From Methylobacterium terricola (lineage in GTDB: Bacteria > Pseudomonadota > Alphaproteobacteria > Rhizobiales > Beijerinckiaceae): a DNA stretch of 64,000 nucleotides. Positions 20,292-29,178 of the stretch are shown here, one piece after another. The stretch lies in the NCBI RefSeq assembly GCF_006151805.1, contig NZ_VDDA01000004.1, forward strand, positions 248,001 to 312,000. Direction: 5' to 3'. Every line of letters starts with the position of its first letter. Position 1 is the first letter of the stretch. Both the position numbers and the translations under genes were made by a program. Under the pieces are notes generated by a model. That model saw nothing but the letters and a program-made list of their open reading frames with translations, was not told where the DNA came from and did no database searches.

Positions 20292-21305
20292 TCAGCGCGG
20301 CAGGCTGAGGAGGCCGGCCTGGCCGTCGGCGCAGCCGAAGGCCAGGTGCTCGCCGCCGGAATGCCAGCTCATCGCCGTCACCGCGCTGCCCCGCACCGCC
20401 GGCCGCACCAGGAGCTCCGAGGCATCGGTGAAGCGGATCAGCAGCACGCAGCCATCCTCGTAGCCCGCCGCCAGGACCGGCGACTTGGGGTGGAACGCCA
20501 CCCGCGACACCCGGGCCGGGCGCACGCCGCATTCCCGCGGCGCCTTGCCGGTCGGGCCTTCCTTGGAATCGAACGGCCACACGATCACCGCCTCGGCGCC
20601 GCTCGTCGCCAGCCAGTTCCCGTCCGAGGACCAGGCGTAGGAGCGCACCTTGGCCGGGTAGCCGGTCATCCGCATGTGGCCGCGATCGGGCTGGAGGCGC
20701 CAGCCATGCAGGGCGTTCTCCTGCATCGTGGTGATGACGAAGCGCCCGTCGGTCGACCAGGTCACGTCGATGTGCGAGCCCTTCCAGGTCAGGGGCTCGG
20801 GGGCTGCGTCGAGGTTCGGGTACCACAGGGTGGCGCCGCCGTAATGCGACACCGCCAGCCGGTAGCCCTTGGGCGCGAAGGCGAGGCCGCGGGCGGTCGA
20901 GGGCGCCTCGAAGGTCTTCTCGCGGCCCTTGGCGTCGCGGGCGACGACGCGCTTGCCCGCCGCATACGCGACGCCGCCGTCGGGATGCAGCGCCAGCGCG
21001 TCGATCCAGGCGCCACCCGTCGCGGTCGCGATCTCCTCGAGGCCGCCATCGGCCTTCACGGCGACGACCCGCCCGTCGTCGCCGCCGGTGACGACGCGCT
21101 TGCCGTCCCCCGCCGCCACCAGGATCCCGGCCTCCGGATGGGCCTCGACCTGCGTGGTCTCGCCCCCTTCCGCGACGAGCAGCACCCTGCCGTCGCCGAG
21201 GGCGAGCGCGAGGGTCCGGCCGAGCCACTGCGCCGCGATGACGTGGGCGCCGGCCTCGATCGCGGTGACCTGCTGGGTGAGGGAGGGGGCGGCGGTGGCG
21301 CTCAT
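20292..21305 (-). CDS. WD40 repeat domain-containing protein
   Basis: A 337-residue protein made almost wholly of WD40-type blades, likely one seven-bladed propeller. Repeats include GDGKRVVTGGDDGRVVAV, STDGRFVITTMQENALHGW, SSDGNWLATSGAEAVIVWPF and HSGGEHLAFGCADGQAGLL. No signal peptide is seen, so it should be a cytoplasmic scaffold. The ATG at 21305 is used; the longer frame reads into non-coding sequence. The small Cys protein follows by 2 bases, suggesting partners. In some alphaproteobacteria such genes neighbour CobW-type GTPases, but none is present here. Confidence 0.85.
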   Translation of the reverse strand: MSATAAPSLTQQVTAIEAGAHVIAAQWLGRTLALALGDGRVLLVAEGGETTQVEAHPEAGILVAAGDGKRVVTGGDDGRVVAVKADGGLEEIATATGGAWIDALALHPDGGVAYAAGKRVVARDAKGREKTFEAPSTARGLAFAPKGYRLAVSHYGGATLWYPNLDAAPEPLTWKGSHIDVTWSTDGRFVITTMQENALHGWRLQPDRGHMRMTGYPAKVRSYAWSSDGNWLATSGAEAVIVWPFDSKEGPTGKAPRECGVRPARVSRVAFHPKSPVLAAGYEDGCVLLIRFTDASELLVRPAVRGSAVTAMSWHSGGEHLAFGCADGQAGLLSLPR

Positions 21306-21555
21306 CGCTCTTCCTGTGAACCTCGGATGCGAGGGCGGGCCTCTCACACGGGGGCCGAACGCGCAAGGGCACCACGATGGCGCGGCGCGGGTTCCGGCGC
21401 GGATTAACGCTCGTTTCGCAGGGTTAAGGCTTCGCTCACCACACCGAGTCAATTTGACCGACCGGTCCCGAACACGGCCCAGGTTCGGTGGTTCTTCCTC
21501 CGAACCGTCGCCGGACAGCCCGGCGGCCCCCCCTCCTCCTGGAGCGAGTTGCGTG

Positions 21556-21960
21556 ATGATCCAGTCTGCCTACGCGGCGATGGTGCCGCCCGCCGCCCTC
21601 CCCTGCGAGACGGTGCTGGTGGTCGAGGACGAGGCTATGGTGTGCGAGATCGCCGCCGAGGCCCTGGCGGAGGAGGGATACCGGGTGCTCACCGCGGCCG
21701 ACGCGGTCGAGGCCGGCCGCATCCTGCAGGCCGAGCGGGTCGACATGCTGTTCACCGACATCGACCTCGCCCGCAACACCAACGGCGTGGCGCTCGCCCG
21801 CGACGCGCGGCGCCACCGCCCGCGCCTGCCGGTGGTCTACACCTCGGGTGGCCGCCACACCCTGCGCGAGGGCGAGGCCGTCGCCGACTCGGTCTTCGTC
21901 CCCAAGCCCTATCGCCCGAGCCAGATCGTGGCCCTGGCCAACCGCATCCTCGGGCACTGA
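21556..21960 (+). CDS. single-domain response regulator
   Basis: A 134-residue stand-alone receiver domain. Acidic pocket residues are in VVEDEAMV, the phosphoacceptor Asp in LFTDIDLA, the conserved Thr/Ser in VYTSGG, and the Lys in FVPKPYRPSQI. There is no output domain, so it acts by protein interaction or as a phosphate sink. The IDLARNTNG segment is typical of the CheY-like regulators linked to HWE kinases in this order. The ATG at 21556 follows GAGCGAG. No kinase is adjacent. Confidence 0.85.
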   Translation: MIQSAYAAMVPPAALPCETVLVVEDEAMVCEIAAEALAEEGYRVLTAADAVEAGRILQAERVDMLFTDIDLARNTNGVALARDARRHRPRLPVVYTSGGRHTLREGEAVADSVFVPKPYRPSQIVALANRILGH

Positions 21961-22014
21961 GCCCGGCCCTTCCCCAGACCCGCCCGTCATCCCCCACTAG
22001 GAGCCCCGACCCCG

Positions 22015-22470
22015 ATGCGACCGCCCTTCGTCCTGACCGGCCTCCTCGCCGTCCTTCTCGCCGGCCACGCCCTCACGGCCGGAGCCAAGGACGTGCCGGC
22101 CCCCGCGTCCCCCGCGGCACCGACGGCGCAGGCCGCCGCGCCGCTGCCGAGCCCGACCTGCGACGTGGTCGGCCTGAAGCTCGAGGACGTGATCGCGAAA
22201 TCCAGCGAGTTGCGGAAGCCGGCCAACGAGCAGGCGGTGCGCGACATGCGCACCCTGCGCGACGCGGCCGTGGTCCTCGATGCCTACAAGCACCCGCAGG
22301 TCTGCGCCCAGGTTCTGACCGTCCTGCGCGGCCTCGCTGCCGATCCCGAGCGGGCGATCGACCAGGGTGGCGATACCGACGAGGAGAAGGCCGAGGCCAT
22401 CGAGCAGGCCCGCAAGCCGAAAGCGCCGGAGACGAAGTCGCCCGGGGCGACGCCCGAGCCGAAGAAATAG
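22015..22470 (+). CDS. secreted hypothetical protein
   Basis: A 151-residue exported protein. The signal peptide (about residues 1-24) has a hydrophobic LTGLLAVLLAGHALT core ending near AGA. A Pro/Ala linker follows, then a helical core with two Cys (PTCDVVG, PQVCAQV) that could form a disulfide, then a charged Lys/Glu/Pro tail. No family is recognised. It follows the response regulator by 54 bases on the same strand. The roughly 290 bases after it show no gene. Confidence 0.6.
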   Translation: MRPPFVLTGLLAVLLAGHALTAGAKDVPAPASPAAPTAQAAAPLPSPTCDVVGLKLEDVIAKSSELRKPANEQAVRDMRTLRDAAVVLDAYKHPQVCAQVLTVLRGLAADPERAIDQGGDTDEEKAEAIEQARKPKAPETKSPGATPEPKK

Positions 22471-22763
22471 ATGAGGACGGGCTGGACGGGGGGATTGCCG
22501 AATGTTCCCGGCCCCTTCCTCCGGCGTTGGGGTAACAGATTGGAATTCCTCTGAGTTTCACGGGTGGTCTTGATCCTGCCCGGTCCTCTCGCTAGTTCGT
22601 CCCTGCCGGCAGCCCGTGATCCCCGTCTTCGGGATCTTCGGGCCGTCGCCGTTGTCTGATGAACAAGAGCGGGAGCCGGGACGGCGTCGCGCCGACGCCC
22701 AGGAGGGGCGGACGGCCCGTGCCCTGACGGCCGCGCTCGGCCGTCCCAGAGGAGTCGCCCACC

Positions 22764-23330
22764 GTGCTCACGCAAGGGTTTCCCAGGTCCCGAGGTCGCA
22801 TCTCCCGCGCCCTCATCGTTCGCAGCGCGGCGTCCGGCCTCGCGCTGTCGCTGGCCCTGGTCTCCGCCGTCGCGGCCGAGGCGGAAACCTCCGACGGCAA
22901 GACGACGGACGGCAAGGCGCCCGAGGCGACCGTGACCCGCGCCGCCGTGACGCAAGGAACCGGCGCGCCGCTGCGGGTGGAGCTCAACAAGCTCGAGACC
23001 GCCGGCGAGATCTGCAAGGCGATCCTGATCGTCGAGAACGGCAAGGGCGGCGCGATCAAGTCGCTGCGCCTCGATCTCAACGCCTTCGATCCGGACGGGA
23101 TCGTGCAGAAGCGCAGCATGGTCGAGCTCGGGCCGGTGCCGGCCCGCAAGACGGCGCTCCGCCAGTTCGAGATCTCCCCCACGCCGTGCGCCCAGGTCGG
23201 GCGGGTGCTGCTCAACGACGTGGCGGCCTGCGAGGGCCAGGACGCGGCAGGCCACAGCCTGTCGCGCGACATCTGCCTGGAGCGCATCGAACCCTCCTCC
23301 GCCAAGGGCGCCGCGCCGTTCGTGCGCTGA
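22764..23330 (+). CDS. periplasmic hypothetical protein at the head of the exbB-exbD-tonB operon
   Basis: A 188-residue exported protein with a signal peptide (about residues 17-40, ending AEAE). The mature part is strand-rich (LRVELNKLE, CKAILIVENG, IKSLRLDLNAF) with five Cys. It resembles a Tat-pathway-annotated family found beside TonB energy genes in alphaproteobacteria. It lies 39 bases before exbB on the same strand. This suggests a role in the TonB system or its cargo, but no function is established. Confidence 0.65.
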   Translation: MLTQGFPRSRGRISRALIVRSAASGLALSLALVSAVAAEAETSDGKTTDGKAPEATVTRAAVTQGTGAPLRVELNKLETAGEICKAILIVENGKGGAIKSLRLDLNAFDPDGIVQKRSMVELGPVPARKTALRQFEISPTPCAQVGRVLLNDVAACEGQDAAGHSLSRDICLERIEPSSAKGAAPFVR

Positions 23331-23369
23331 CCTCTCCTTCCCCCCTCCCTGTCTCCGGAGACCGCCGAG

Positions 23370-24062
<693 letters not shown>

Positions 24063-24142
24063 CGGCTACCGGGTAATCGCCTTCCAGTTCAACGCTCAAG
24101 ACAGCCCCTGCCTCTTCGGGCAGGCGGCCGGAGGCCCGTCAG

Positions 24143-24631
24143 ATGGGTATGGGACCGGTGCAGGCCGGCGCCGGCGACGAGGATGGCTTCGACGCCGCGC
24201 CGATGTCCGAGATCAACGTCACCCCGATGGTCGACGTGATGCTGGTGCTGCTGATCATCTTCATGGTCGCCGCACCCCTGATGACCGTTGGCGTGCCGGT
24301 GCAGCTGCCGAAGACCGCGGCGGCCAAGAGCGCCGAATCGAAGAAGCCCGTGGTGATCTCGGTCGACAAGGACGGCCAGGCGTTCCTCGCCAAGGAGCCG
24401 CTGCCGGCCGACACGGCCCTGGCGCGCCTGAAGGCCGCCGCCGCCGAGGATCCGGGCCAGACCGTGCTGGTGCGCGGCGACAAGGACGTGCCCTACGGCA
24501 AGGTCATGGAGGTGATGGGCCTCGTCGGCCAGGCCGGCTTCGCCAAGGTCTCGCTGATCGCCAACGCGCCGTCCGGGGGAGCCGCCCCCGCAGCGGCCGC
24601 CCCGGCTCCCGCTCCCGCGGCGCCGCGCTAA
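24143..24631 (+). CDS. exbD: TonB-system biopolymer transport protein ExbD
   Basis: A 162-residue ExbD/TolR protein. The cytoplasmic start MSEINVTPMVDVMLVLLIIFMVAAPLMT contains the single membrane helix and the conserved Asp in VDVMLVL that carries protons. The periplasmic domain ends with an Ala/Pro tail. It forms a complex with ExbB and TonB. tonB starts 4 bases after its stop, so translation is probably coupled. Confidence 0.94.
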   Translation: MGMGPVQAGAGDEDGFDAAPMSEINVTPMVDVMLVLLIIFMVAAPLMTVGVPVQLPKTAAAKSAESKKPVVISVDKDGQAFLAKEPLPADTALARLKAAAAEDPGQTVLVRGDKDVPYGKVMEVMGLVGQAGFAKVSLIANAPSGGAAPAAAAPAPAPAAPR

Positions 24632-24635
24632 CCCG

Positions 24636-25625
24636 ATGAGCCAGACCGTGACGACCGACGCACCGGAGCCGCGCGAGCCGGGGGCGGGCCTCGGCCTCGC
24701 CTTCCTGGTGGCGCTGGCGATCCATGCCGGCGGCCTCTTCGCCCTGACCTACTGGCGGTCCACCCCGACCCCGCCCGGCGAGAACGAGATCACCATCGAT
24801 CTCGCCCCCGACCTGGCGGCGGTCGACGTGCCGACCCAGGCGCAGGACGTCGAGACCGTTCAGACCCCCACCGACGTGGTCGAGCCGAAGACGACGCCGA
24901 CGACCGAGCCGCCGGCCGATACCGTCCCGGTCGAGACGCCGCCCGACACCAAGGTCGAGGAGGCGCCGCAGGAGACCCGGGTCGAGCAGGCCATGCCCGA
25001 GACCGTGCCGATGGAGAAGCCGCCCGAGGCGGTGACCGAGGCGGTGCAGGAGCCCGAGGAGCAGGTCGTCACCTCGACCAACACCGAGGCGCCCGCCGCC
25101 GTGGTGGCCAGGCCCGTGCAGGAGCAAAAGCCCGTCCCGGTGCCGAAGCCGGTCGCCAAGGCAAAGCCGGTGGAGAAGCCGAAGCCGGTCGAGAAGCCCA
25201 GGCCCGTCGAGGCGAAGAAGCCGCCGCCGAAGCCGGTGCGCGACGAGAGGCGCGAGGCGCAGAGGGCGGAGGAGCGTCGGGTCGAGGCCGCGCGCCAGCG
25301 CCGCGCCGCGGCCGCCGCCTCGCAGATGAACCAGGGCGGCGCTTCCGCCGCCGCCAGCGCCAATGCCGCCCGCGCCTGGGGCGCCATGGTGCGCGGGGTG
25401 ATCCAGAGCCGGGCGCGCAGCGCCGCCGGGGCGAGCGGCACCGCAACGGTCCGCTTCACGGTGTCCCGGTCCGGCCGGGTCCTGGGCGCCTCGCTCGCCA
25501 GCAGCAGCGGCAACGGCAGCCTGGACGCCGCGGCCGTGGCCGCCGCGTCCGGCAGCCTGCCGCCGGCGCCGTCGGAGTTCACCGGCGCGCAGCAGAGCTT
25601 CACCCTGCCGGTGCGGTTCAACTGA
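24636..25625 (+). CDS. tonB: TonB energy-transducing protein
   Basis: A 329-residue TonB-family protein. One N-terminal anchor helix (LAFLVALAIHAGGLFALTYW) is followed by a long Pro/Glu/Val/Lys-rich periplasmic spacer (about 45-200) with repeated KPVEKPKPVEKP units. The C-terminal TonB domain (about 245-329) has GTATVRFTVSRSGRVLGASL and ends LPVRFN. It transmits force to outer-membrane receptors. No TonB-dependent receptor gene lies in the window, so the cargo (iron, lanthanide, B12) cannot be inferred. Confidence 0.92.
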   Translation: MSQTVTTDAPEPREPGAGLGLAFLVALAIHAGGLFALTYWRSTPTPPGENEITIDLAPDLAAVDVPTQAQDVETVQTPTDVVEPKTTPTTEPPADTVPVETPPDTKVEEAPQETRVEQAMPETVPMEKPPEAVTEAVQEPEEQVVTSTNTEAPAAVVARPVQEQKPVPVPKPVAKAKPVEKPKPVEKPRPVEAKKPPPKPVRDERREAQRAEERRVEAARQRRAAAAASQMNQGGASAAASANAARAWGAMVRGVIQSRARSAAGASGTATVRFTVSRSGRVLGASLASSSGNGSLDAAAVAAASGSLPPAPSEFTGAQQSFTLPVRFN

Positions 25626-25822
25626 CGGAGGGGGCGAGCGCCTCGGCAGGGCCGTGATGCCGAGGCGGCGCCGACGGTGAGCCCGCTCCCGGCGGCGTCG
25701 CCCGTGCCGGCCGCGCGACGGCCGGCAGAGGGCCCCGGCGTAGACATGTGTCCTGGTCTCGCCCGCCGATTCGGGAACCGCGCCGGGCCCCGCGATTTCC
25801 GGAGGGCTGATCCGGGACGCCC

Positions 25823-26335
25823 ATGACCACCTACTTCACCAGCGACACCCATTTCGGCGATCCGCGGGTGCTGCGGATCGACCGCCGGCCCTTCCCCGAC
25901 CTGGCGACCCATGACGCGGCCCTCGTCGAGGCCTGGAACGCCGTCGTGGAGCCCGACGACACGGTCTGGCACCTCGGCGATTTCGCCCTCGGGCCGCCGC
26001 CGGAGCGGGTCCGGGCGCTGCTCAAGGACTTGCGCGGCCACAAGCACCTGATCGTCGGCAACAACGACGGACCGGCGACCCTGTCCGCGCCGGACTGGGA
26101 GAGCGTCGCGCATTACGCCGAGATCGATGTCGAGGGGCAGCACCTCGTGCTGTGCCACTACGCGTTCCGGACCTGGAACCGGATGGGGCGCGGCGTGCTC
26201 AACCTGCACGGCCATTCCCACGGCAAGCTGAAGCCGGCGACGCGGCAATACGATGTCGGCGTCGATGCCTGGGAGTTCCGCCCCGTGACCCTCGAGACGA
26301 TCCGCTCCACGCGGCGCCGCCGTGCCGGGACCTGA
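25823..26335 (+). CDS. metallophosphoesterase (COG4186-like)
   Basis: A 170-residue calcineurin-like phosphoesterase. Metal motifs are SDTHFGD at residues 6-12, LGDFALGPPP, GNND where most families have GNHD, LCHYAFRTWN and HGHSHG. The GNND variant recurs in this small-phosphoesterase subfamily as I remember it, so it may be normal. Substrate is unknown. The ATG at 25823 is the natural start. It is an isolated gene. Confidence 0.85.
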   Translation: MTTYFTSDTHFGDPRVLRIDRRPFPDLATHDAALVEAWNAVVEPDDTVWHLGDFALGPPPERVRALLKDLRGHKHLIVGNNDGPATLSAPDWESVAHYAEIDVEGQHLVLCHYAFRTWNRMGRGVLNLHGHSHGKLKPATRQYDVGVDAWEFRPVTLETIRSTRRRRAGT

Positions 26336-26512
26336 AACCGGTCGGGCTGCATCCTGGGAGGCGTGGGCTGCCGGCCATCTGAGCAGTTTTGCGCGGAACC
26401 CTCCGGGCGCCCCCGACGTTCCTCGGACACAATAAGCAAGCTCGGCTTTGAGCCTCATCCATAGGGCAAATCGCCACAGCTTCGGACCCAGAACGTGTTC
26501 AAGAGTTCAGCG

Positions 26513-26833
26513 ATGACCACACCGCGTCGTCTTCCGCTCGGCTGGCCCGCCGCCGCCGCATTCCTGCTCCTCGCCGGTCCCGCCCTGGCGCAGCCCGCCT
26601 GCATCGGGGCCCAGCGCAAGATCGACGAGGCGGGCGCCCTGCGCTTCCAGGCCCGCCAGGATGCACGCATCGGCGACCGCGACCGGGTCTGCGACAACCT
26701 CGGCGATGCCGAGGACCGCTACGAGGACGCCCGCGACCGCCTCGACGATTGCGGCCTGGGGGTCGCCTCGGTCGACCTCAAGACTGCCTTGCGCTCGGTG
26801 CGTCAGGAGAAGCGGTTCTTCCGCTGCGATTGA
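26513..26833 (+). CDS. small periplasmic hypothetical protein
   Basis: A 106-residue exported protein. The signal peptide runs to about residue 27 (AAAFLLLAGPALAQ). Mature protein is a charged helical domain with three Cys (PACIGA, RVCDNLGD, DDCGLG) plus a terminal CD. A GTG 18 bases upstream could extend it by six residues. No family is recognised. It is monocistronic. Confidence 0.6.
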   Translation: MTTPRRLPLGWPAAAAFLLLAGPALAQPACIGAQRKIDEAGALRFQARQDARIGDRDRVCDNLGDAEDRYEDARDRLDDCGLGVASVDLKTALRSVRQEKRFFRCD

Positions 26834-26927
26834 GGGCGTGCCGTAGCGCACACCGTTTCATCCTCGCTTAACCCATCACTCTCACCGGGCGGTGCCGTGA
26901 GTCGGCGCGCCAAACGGATGCTTTGCC

Positions 26928-27086
26928 ATGACCACCGCCAACCTCACCAACGCGGCCCCGATCTCGTCCGAGTCCCGCCTCGCCGCGCCGGCCGCCGGTG
27001 CCCACTCCTTCACCGCGGCGCTCTGCGGCTTCCTCGGCTCCACGGCGGCGACGACGGTGGTGATGCTGCTCCTCAGCAGCGTCTGA
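26928..27086 (+). CDS. 52-residue membrane peptide
   Basis: A short gene. The product has a Ser/Thr/Ala-rich N-terminus and one hydrophobic helix near the C-terminus (GFLGSTAATTVVMLLLSSV). It resembles small single-pass proteins often left unannotated in this order. Support is only compositional. Confidence 0.4.
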   Translation: MTTANLTNAAPISSESRLAAPAAGAHSFTAALCGFLGSTAATTVVMLLLSSV

Positions 27087-27112
27087 GCCCGAGCCCCGGG
27101 GTTACCCGCGCC

Positions 27113-27379
27113 CTACGGCGCCACCGACCAGAACCGGCGCCGGGCGAACAGCATGTCCGGCTGGCCGACCTGCGGGCTTCCGGCCTGCGCCGAGACCTGA
27201 CAATGGGTCTGGACCGCCGGGGGCGGGCAGACCGGATCCGGCCTCCGCGTCTGGATCGTCACCGGCGCGGGCCGCACCAGGCCCATTCTCACCTGCACGT
27301 CCGGATTGCGCAGGGCCGTGACCGTCGCGACGGCAGCCATCAATGCGCCCGCGACGGCGCCGAGGAGGAAGTTGAGCAT
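27113..27379 (-). CDS. small membrane-anchored hypothetical protein
   Basis: An 88-residue protein with an N-terminal hydrophobic helix (LNFLLGAVAGALMAAVATVTAL), then a Pro-rich segment with two Cys (PDPVCPPPAVQTHC). A longer form starting at 27403 is possible but adds only a few non-hydrophobic residues. No family is known. It is convergent with the 52-residue peptide gene. Confidence 0.5.
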   Translation of the reverse strand: MLNFLLGAVAGALMAAVATVTALRNPDVQVRMGLVRPAPVTIQTRRPDPVCPPPAVQTHCQVSAQAGSPQVGQPDMLFARRRFWSVAP

Positions 27380-27543
27380 AGCGGCCGGTCCTTGCGCCGA
27401 CATCGGAGCGGTTTGAGGGCGGGGGCCCCGGCCCGGAAGCGAATCCGGTGCCGCAAGGTCGGGATTCTTTCACAACTCGAGCTTAACAAATCGATGGCAG
27501 ACCTGCCTCGGGGCCGCTTCAGCGGCCCGCGGAGAGGCAGACG

Positions 27544-27909
27544 ATGAGCTACGCGGCGAACGCCTACGCGAGAACGGCCCAGGCGGCGCTGACGCCCCGC
27601 GAGGCGGAGGCGGCGGTGCTGATCAAGGCGGCGAGCCGCCTTCAGACGATCCAGGACAATTGGGACGCGCAGCAGACGACGCTGAACGACGCGCTCGGCT
27701 TCAACCGCAAGGTCTGGACGCTGCTGGCCTCCGCGGCGACCGAGCCCCAGGCGCCGCTGCCCGAGGAGCTGAAGACCTCGATGGCCCGTCTCGGCGCCTT
27801 CGTCTTCAGCCGTACCCTCGACGCGATGGTCGCCCCGAGCGCCGACAAGCTGACCGCCCTGATCCGCATCAACCGCGAGCTGGCGAGCGGTCTTCGCGGC
27901 AATCCCTGA
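27544..27909 (+). CDS. flaF: flagellar biosynthesis regulator FlaF
   Basis: A 121-residue FlaF protein, which in Caulobacter and relatives promotes flagellin secretion or translation opposite FlbT. Signatures are the N-terminal AYARTAQAALTPREAEA and the helical core ending with ALIRINRELASGL. GGAGAGGCAGACG precedes the start. It stands apart from any flagellar cluster in the window, and no flbT or flagellin gene is nearby. Confidence 0.88.
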   Translation: MSYAANAYARTAQAALTPREAEAAVLIKAASRLQTIQDNWDAQQTTLNDALGFNRKVWTLLASAATEPQAPLPEELKTSMARLGAFVFSRTLDAMVAPSADKLTALIRINRELASGLRGNP

Positions 27910-27934
27910 CGTCCGATCTCCCGGGCCGACGAAA

Positions 27935-27963
27935 AAGCCCCCGTCCCGGCGGGACGAGGGCTT
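27935..27963. terminator. bidirectional terminator after flaF
   Basis: An AAGCCC/GGGCTT plus CGTCCC/GGGACG stem with one mismatch surrounds a 3-base loop. An A run precedes it, which is a U run on the minus strand. It lies between the convergent flaF and the small acidic protein gene. Confidence 0.65.
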
Positions 27964-27986
27964 CTCCGGCGATGACCGGACGGAGG

Positions 27987-28304
27987 TTACTTCTGCTGGC
28001 TGCGCAGCGCGCTGTCGTCGCCCGACTCGGTGGTCATCGGTGCCTCGAGGCCGCTGGTGTTCTGCTCGGCCCGATCAGGCAGCGTCTGGTCGAAGTTGCG
28101 CCGGTTGGCGGCGTGGTCGTGGTACTGCTCGGTCTGAACGAACTTGCTGTCGAGGCCGCGTTCCGCGCTGTGCTGAGCCTTGTCGCGGTTGCTCAGCACC
28201 ATGTTCTCTTCGAGGATGCCCTCGGGCAGCTCGGTCATCGCGCCGGTGCCGGAGCCCTTGCCCTGCGCCCCGGGACCCATGTTGTGCCTGTCGGCCTTGG
28301 CCAT
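27987..28304 (-). CDS. conserved hydrophilic hypothetical protein
   Basis: A 105-residue, fully hydrophilic protein (MAKADRHNMGPGAQGKG start), rich in Asn, Gln, Asp and Ser and probably disordered. GGAGG lies 6 bases before the ATG at 28304, so the in-frame ATGs further upstream are unlikely starts. Similar small stress-type proteins occur in Methylobacterium. No known domain is seen. Confidence 0.65.
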   Translation of the reverse strand: MAKADRHNMGPGAQGKGSGTGAMTELPEGILEENMVLSNRDKAQHSAERGLDSKFVQTEQYHDHAANRRNFDQTLPDRAEQNTSGLEAPMTTESGDDSALRSQQK

Positions 28305-28530
28305 GCTCATCCTCCGATCGAAGGGGTGCGAATCGAGCCGTGGTGCCAATCACGGTGTCTCGTTCCGCTTGCCCGATAAGAGTATGATGCGAGCCCGCTC
28401 GTGCAAGCGGAGCCGCGAGAAATACTGCCGGGAACCTTTTGCTCGGGAGAGCAATGGCGGCGTCGAGATCGACAGGTCCACTACGCTGCAGGGCAGCGTC
28501 CGAACTGGTGCCAGGTCCCGGAATGGTGTT

Positions 28531-28575
28531 CATTCGTGAGCGGCCCATTCGTGAGCGGCCCATTCGTGAGCGGCC
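28531..28575. repeat. three perfect 15-base tandem repeats
   Basis: The unit CATTCGTGAGCGGCC occurs three times without mismatch. It lies in non-coding sequence 15 bases beyond the 3' end of the Rap1a-like gene. Confidence 0.95.
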
Positions 28576-28589
28576 ATGGGCAAGACCCG

Positions 28590-29054
28590 TCACGGCTTCC
28601 GGCACGGAAAGGCGTCGCGCAGGGCCAGCAGGGCGAGCACGCCGGCATTCTCGCGCAGGGCGTTGGGATGGGCGCCCCCATAGGCGACGACCGCCCGGAC
28701 GAGCTGCAGCCGGTTGCCGTCGGCGGGCAGGCAGGCACCGAGAATCGGCGGCTGGTTCGCCGCATCGGCGACGCCGGCGAGATCCTGCACCGCGGCCATG
28801 AAGGCCCAGCAGCCGACCGTCTCGGGATCCTGGCGGAACTCGACCTGGTCGCCGCGCACCTTGGCGCCGCGCAGCAGGCTCTTGCATTGCGACACCAGCA
28901 CCGTGCCCTCCGCGGCCTGTGCCGGCGCAGGGCCCATCGACGCGACGGCGATCAGGGCCGACACGAGGATGAGGGCTGGGGACCGGGTCGTTCGCCTCCC
29001 CGGGCGCACGCCGCAGGACGACGCGGATTTCCGAGACCGGCTGGGGATCGACAT
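28590..29054 (-). CDS. Rap1a/Tai-family immunity-like protein
   Basis: A 154-residue exported protein. After a signal peptide (about residues 22-48, ending AQAAEG) the mature domain has family features: QCKSLLRGAK, CWAFMAAVQDLAG, LGACLPADGNRLQLVRAVVAYG and the end AFPC, with four Cys for two disulfides. Named members are periplasmic immunity proteins against peptidoglycan amidases of type VI secretion. No amidase effector or secretion gene is here. Start ATG 29054 is chosen; longer forms are non-conserved. Confidence 0.7.
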   Translation of the reverse strand: MSIPSRSRKSASSCGVRPGRRTTRSPALILVSALIAVASMGPAPAQAAEGTVLVSQCKSLLRGAKVRGDQVEFRQDPETVGCWAFMAAVQDLAGVADAANQPPILGACLPADGNRLQLVRAVVAYGGAHPNALRENAGVLALLALRDAFPCRKP

Positions 29055-29178
29055 GGAGAGAACTCGACGCGGCAGGCCGCCTGCCTGCGGCCCGCCCCAT
29101 CCTAACAAGCGCGGCCGCGCCCCGCCGCGTCTCCGGTTCGGTCAGTCACACCTTCGTTGCCGCAGGCGGGGCACACCG

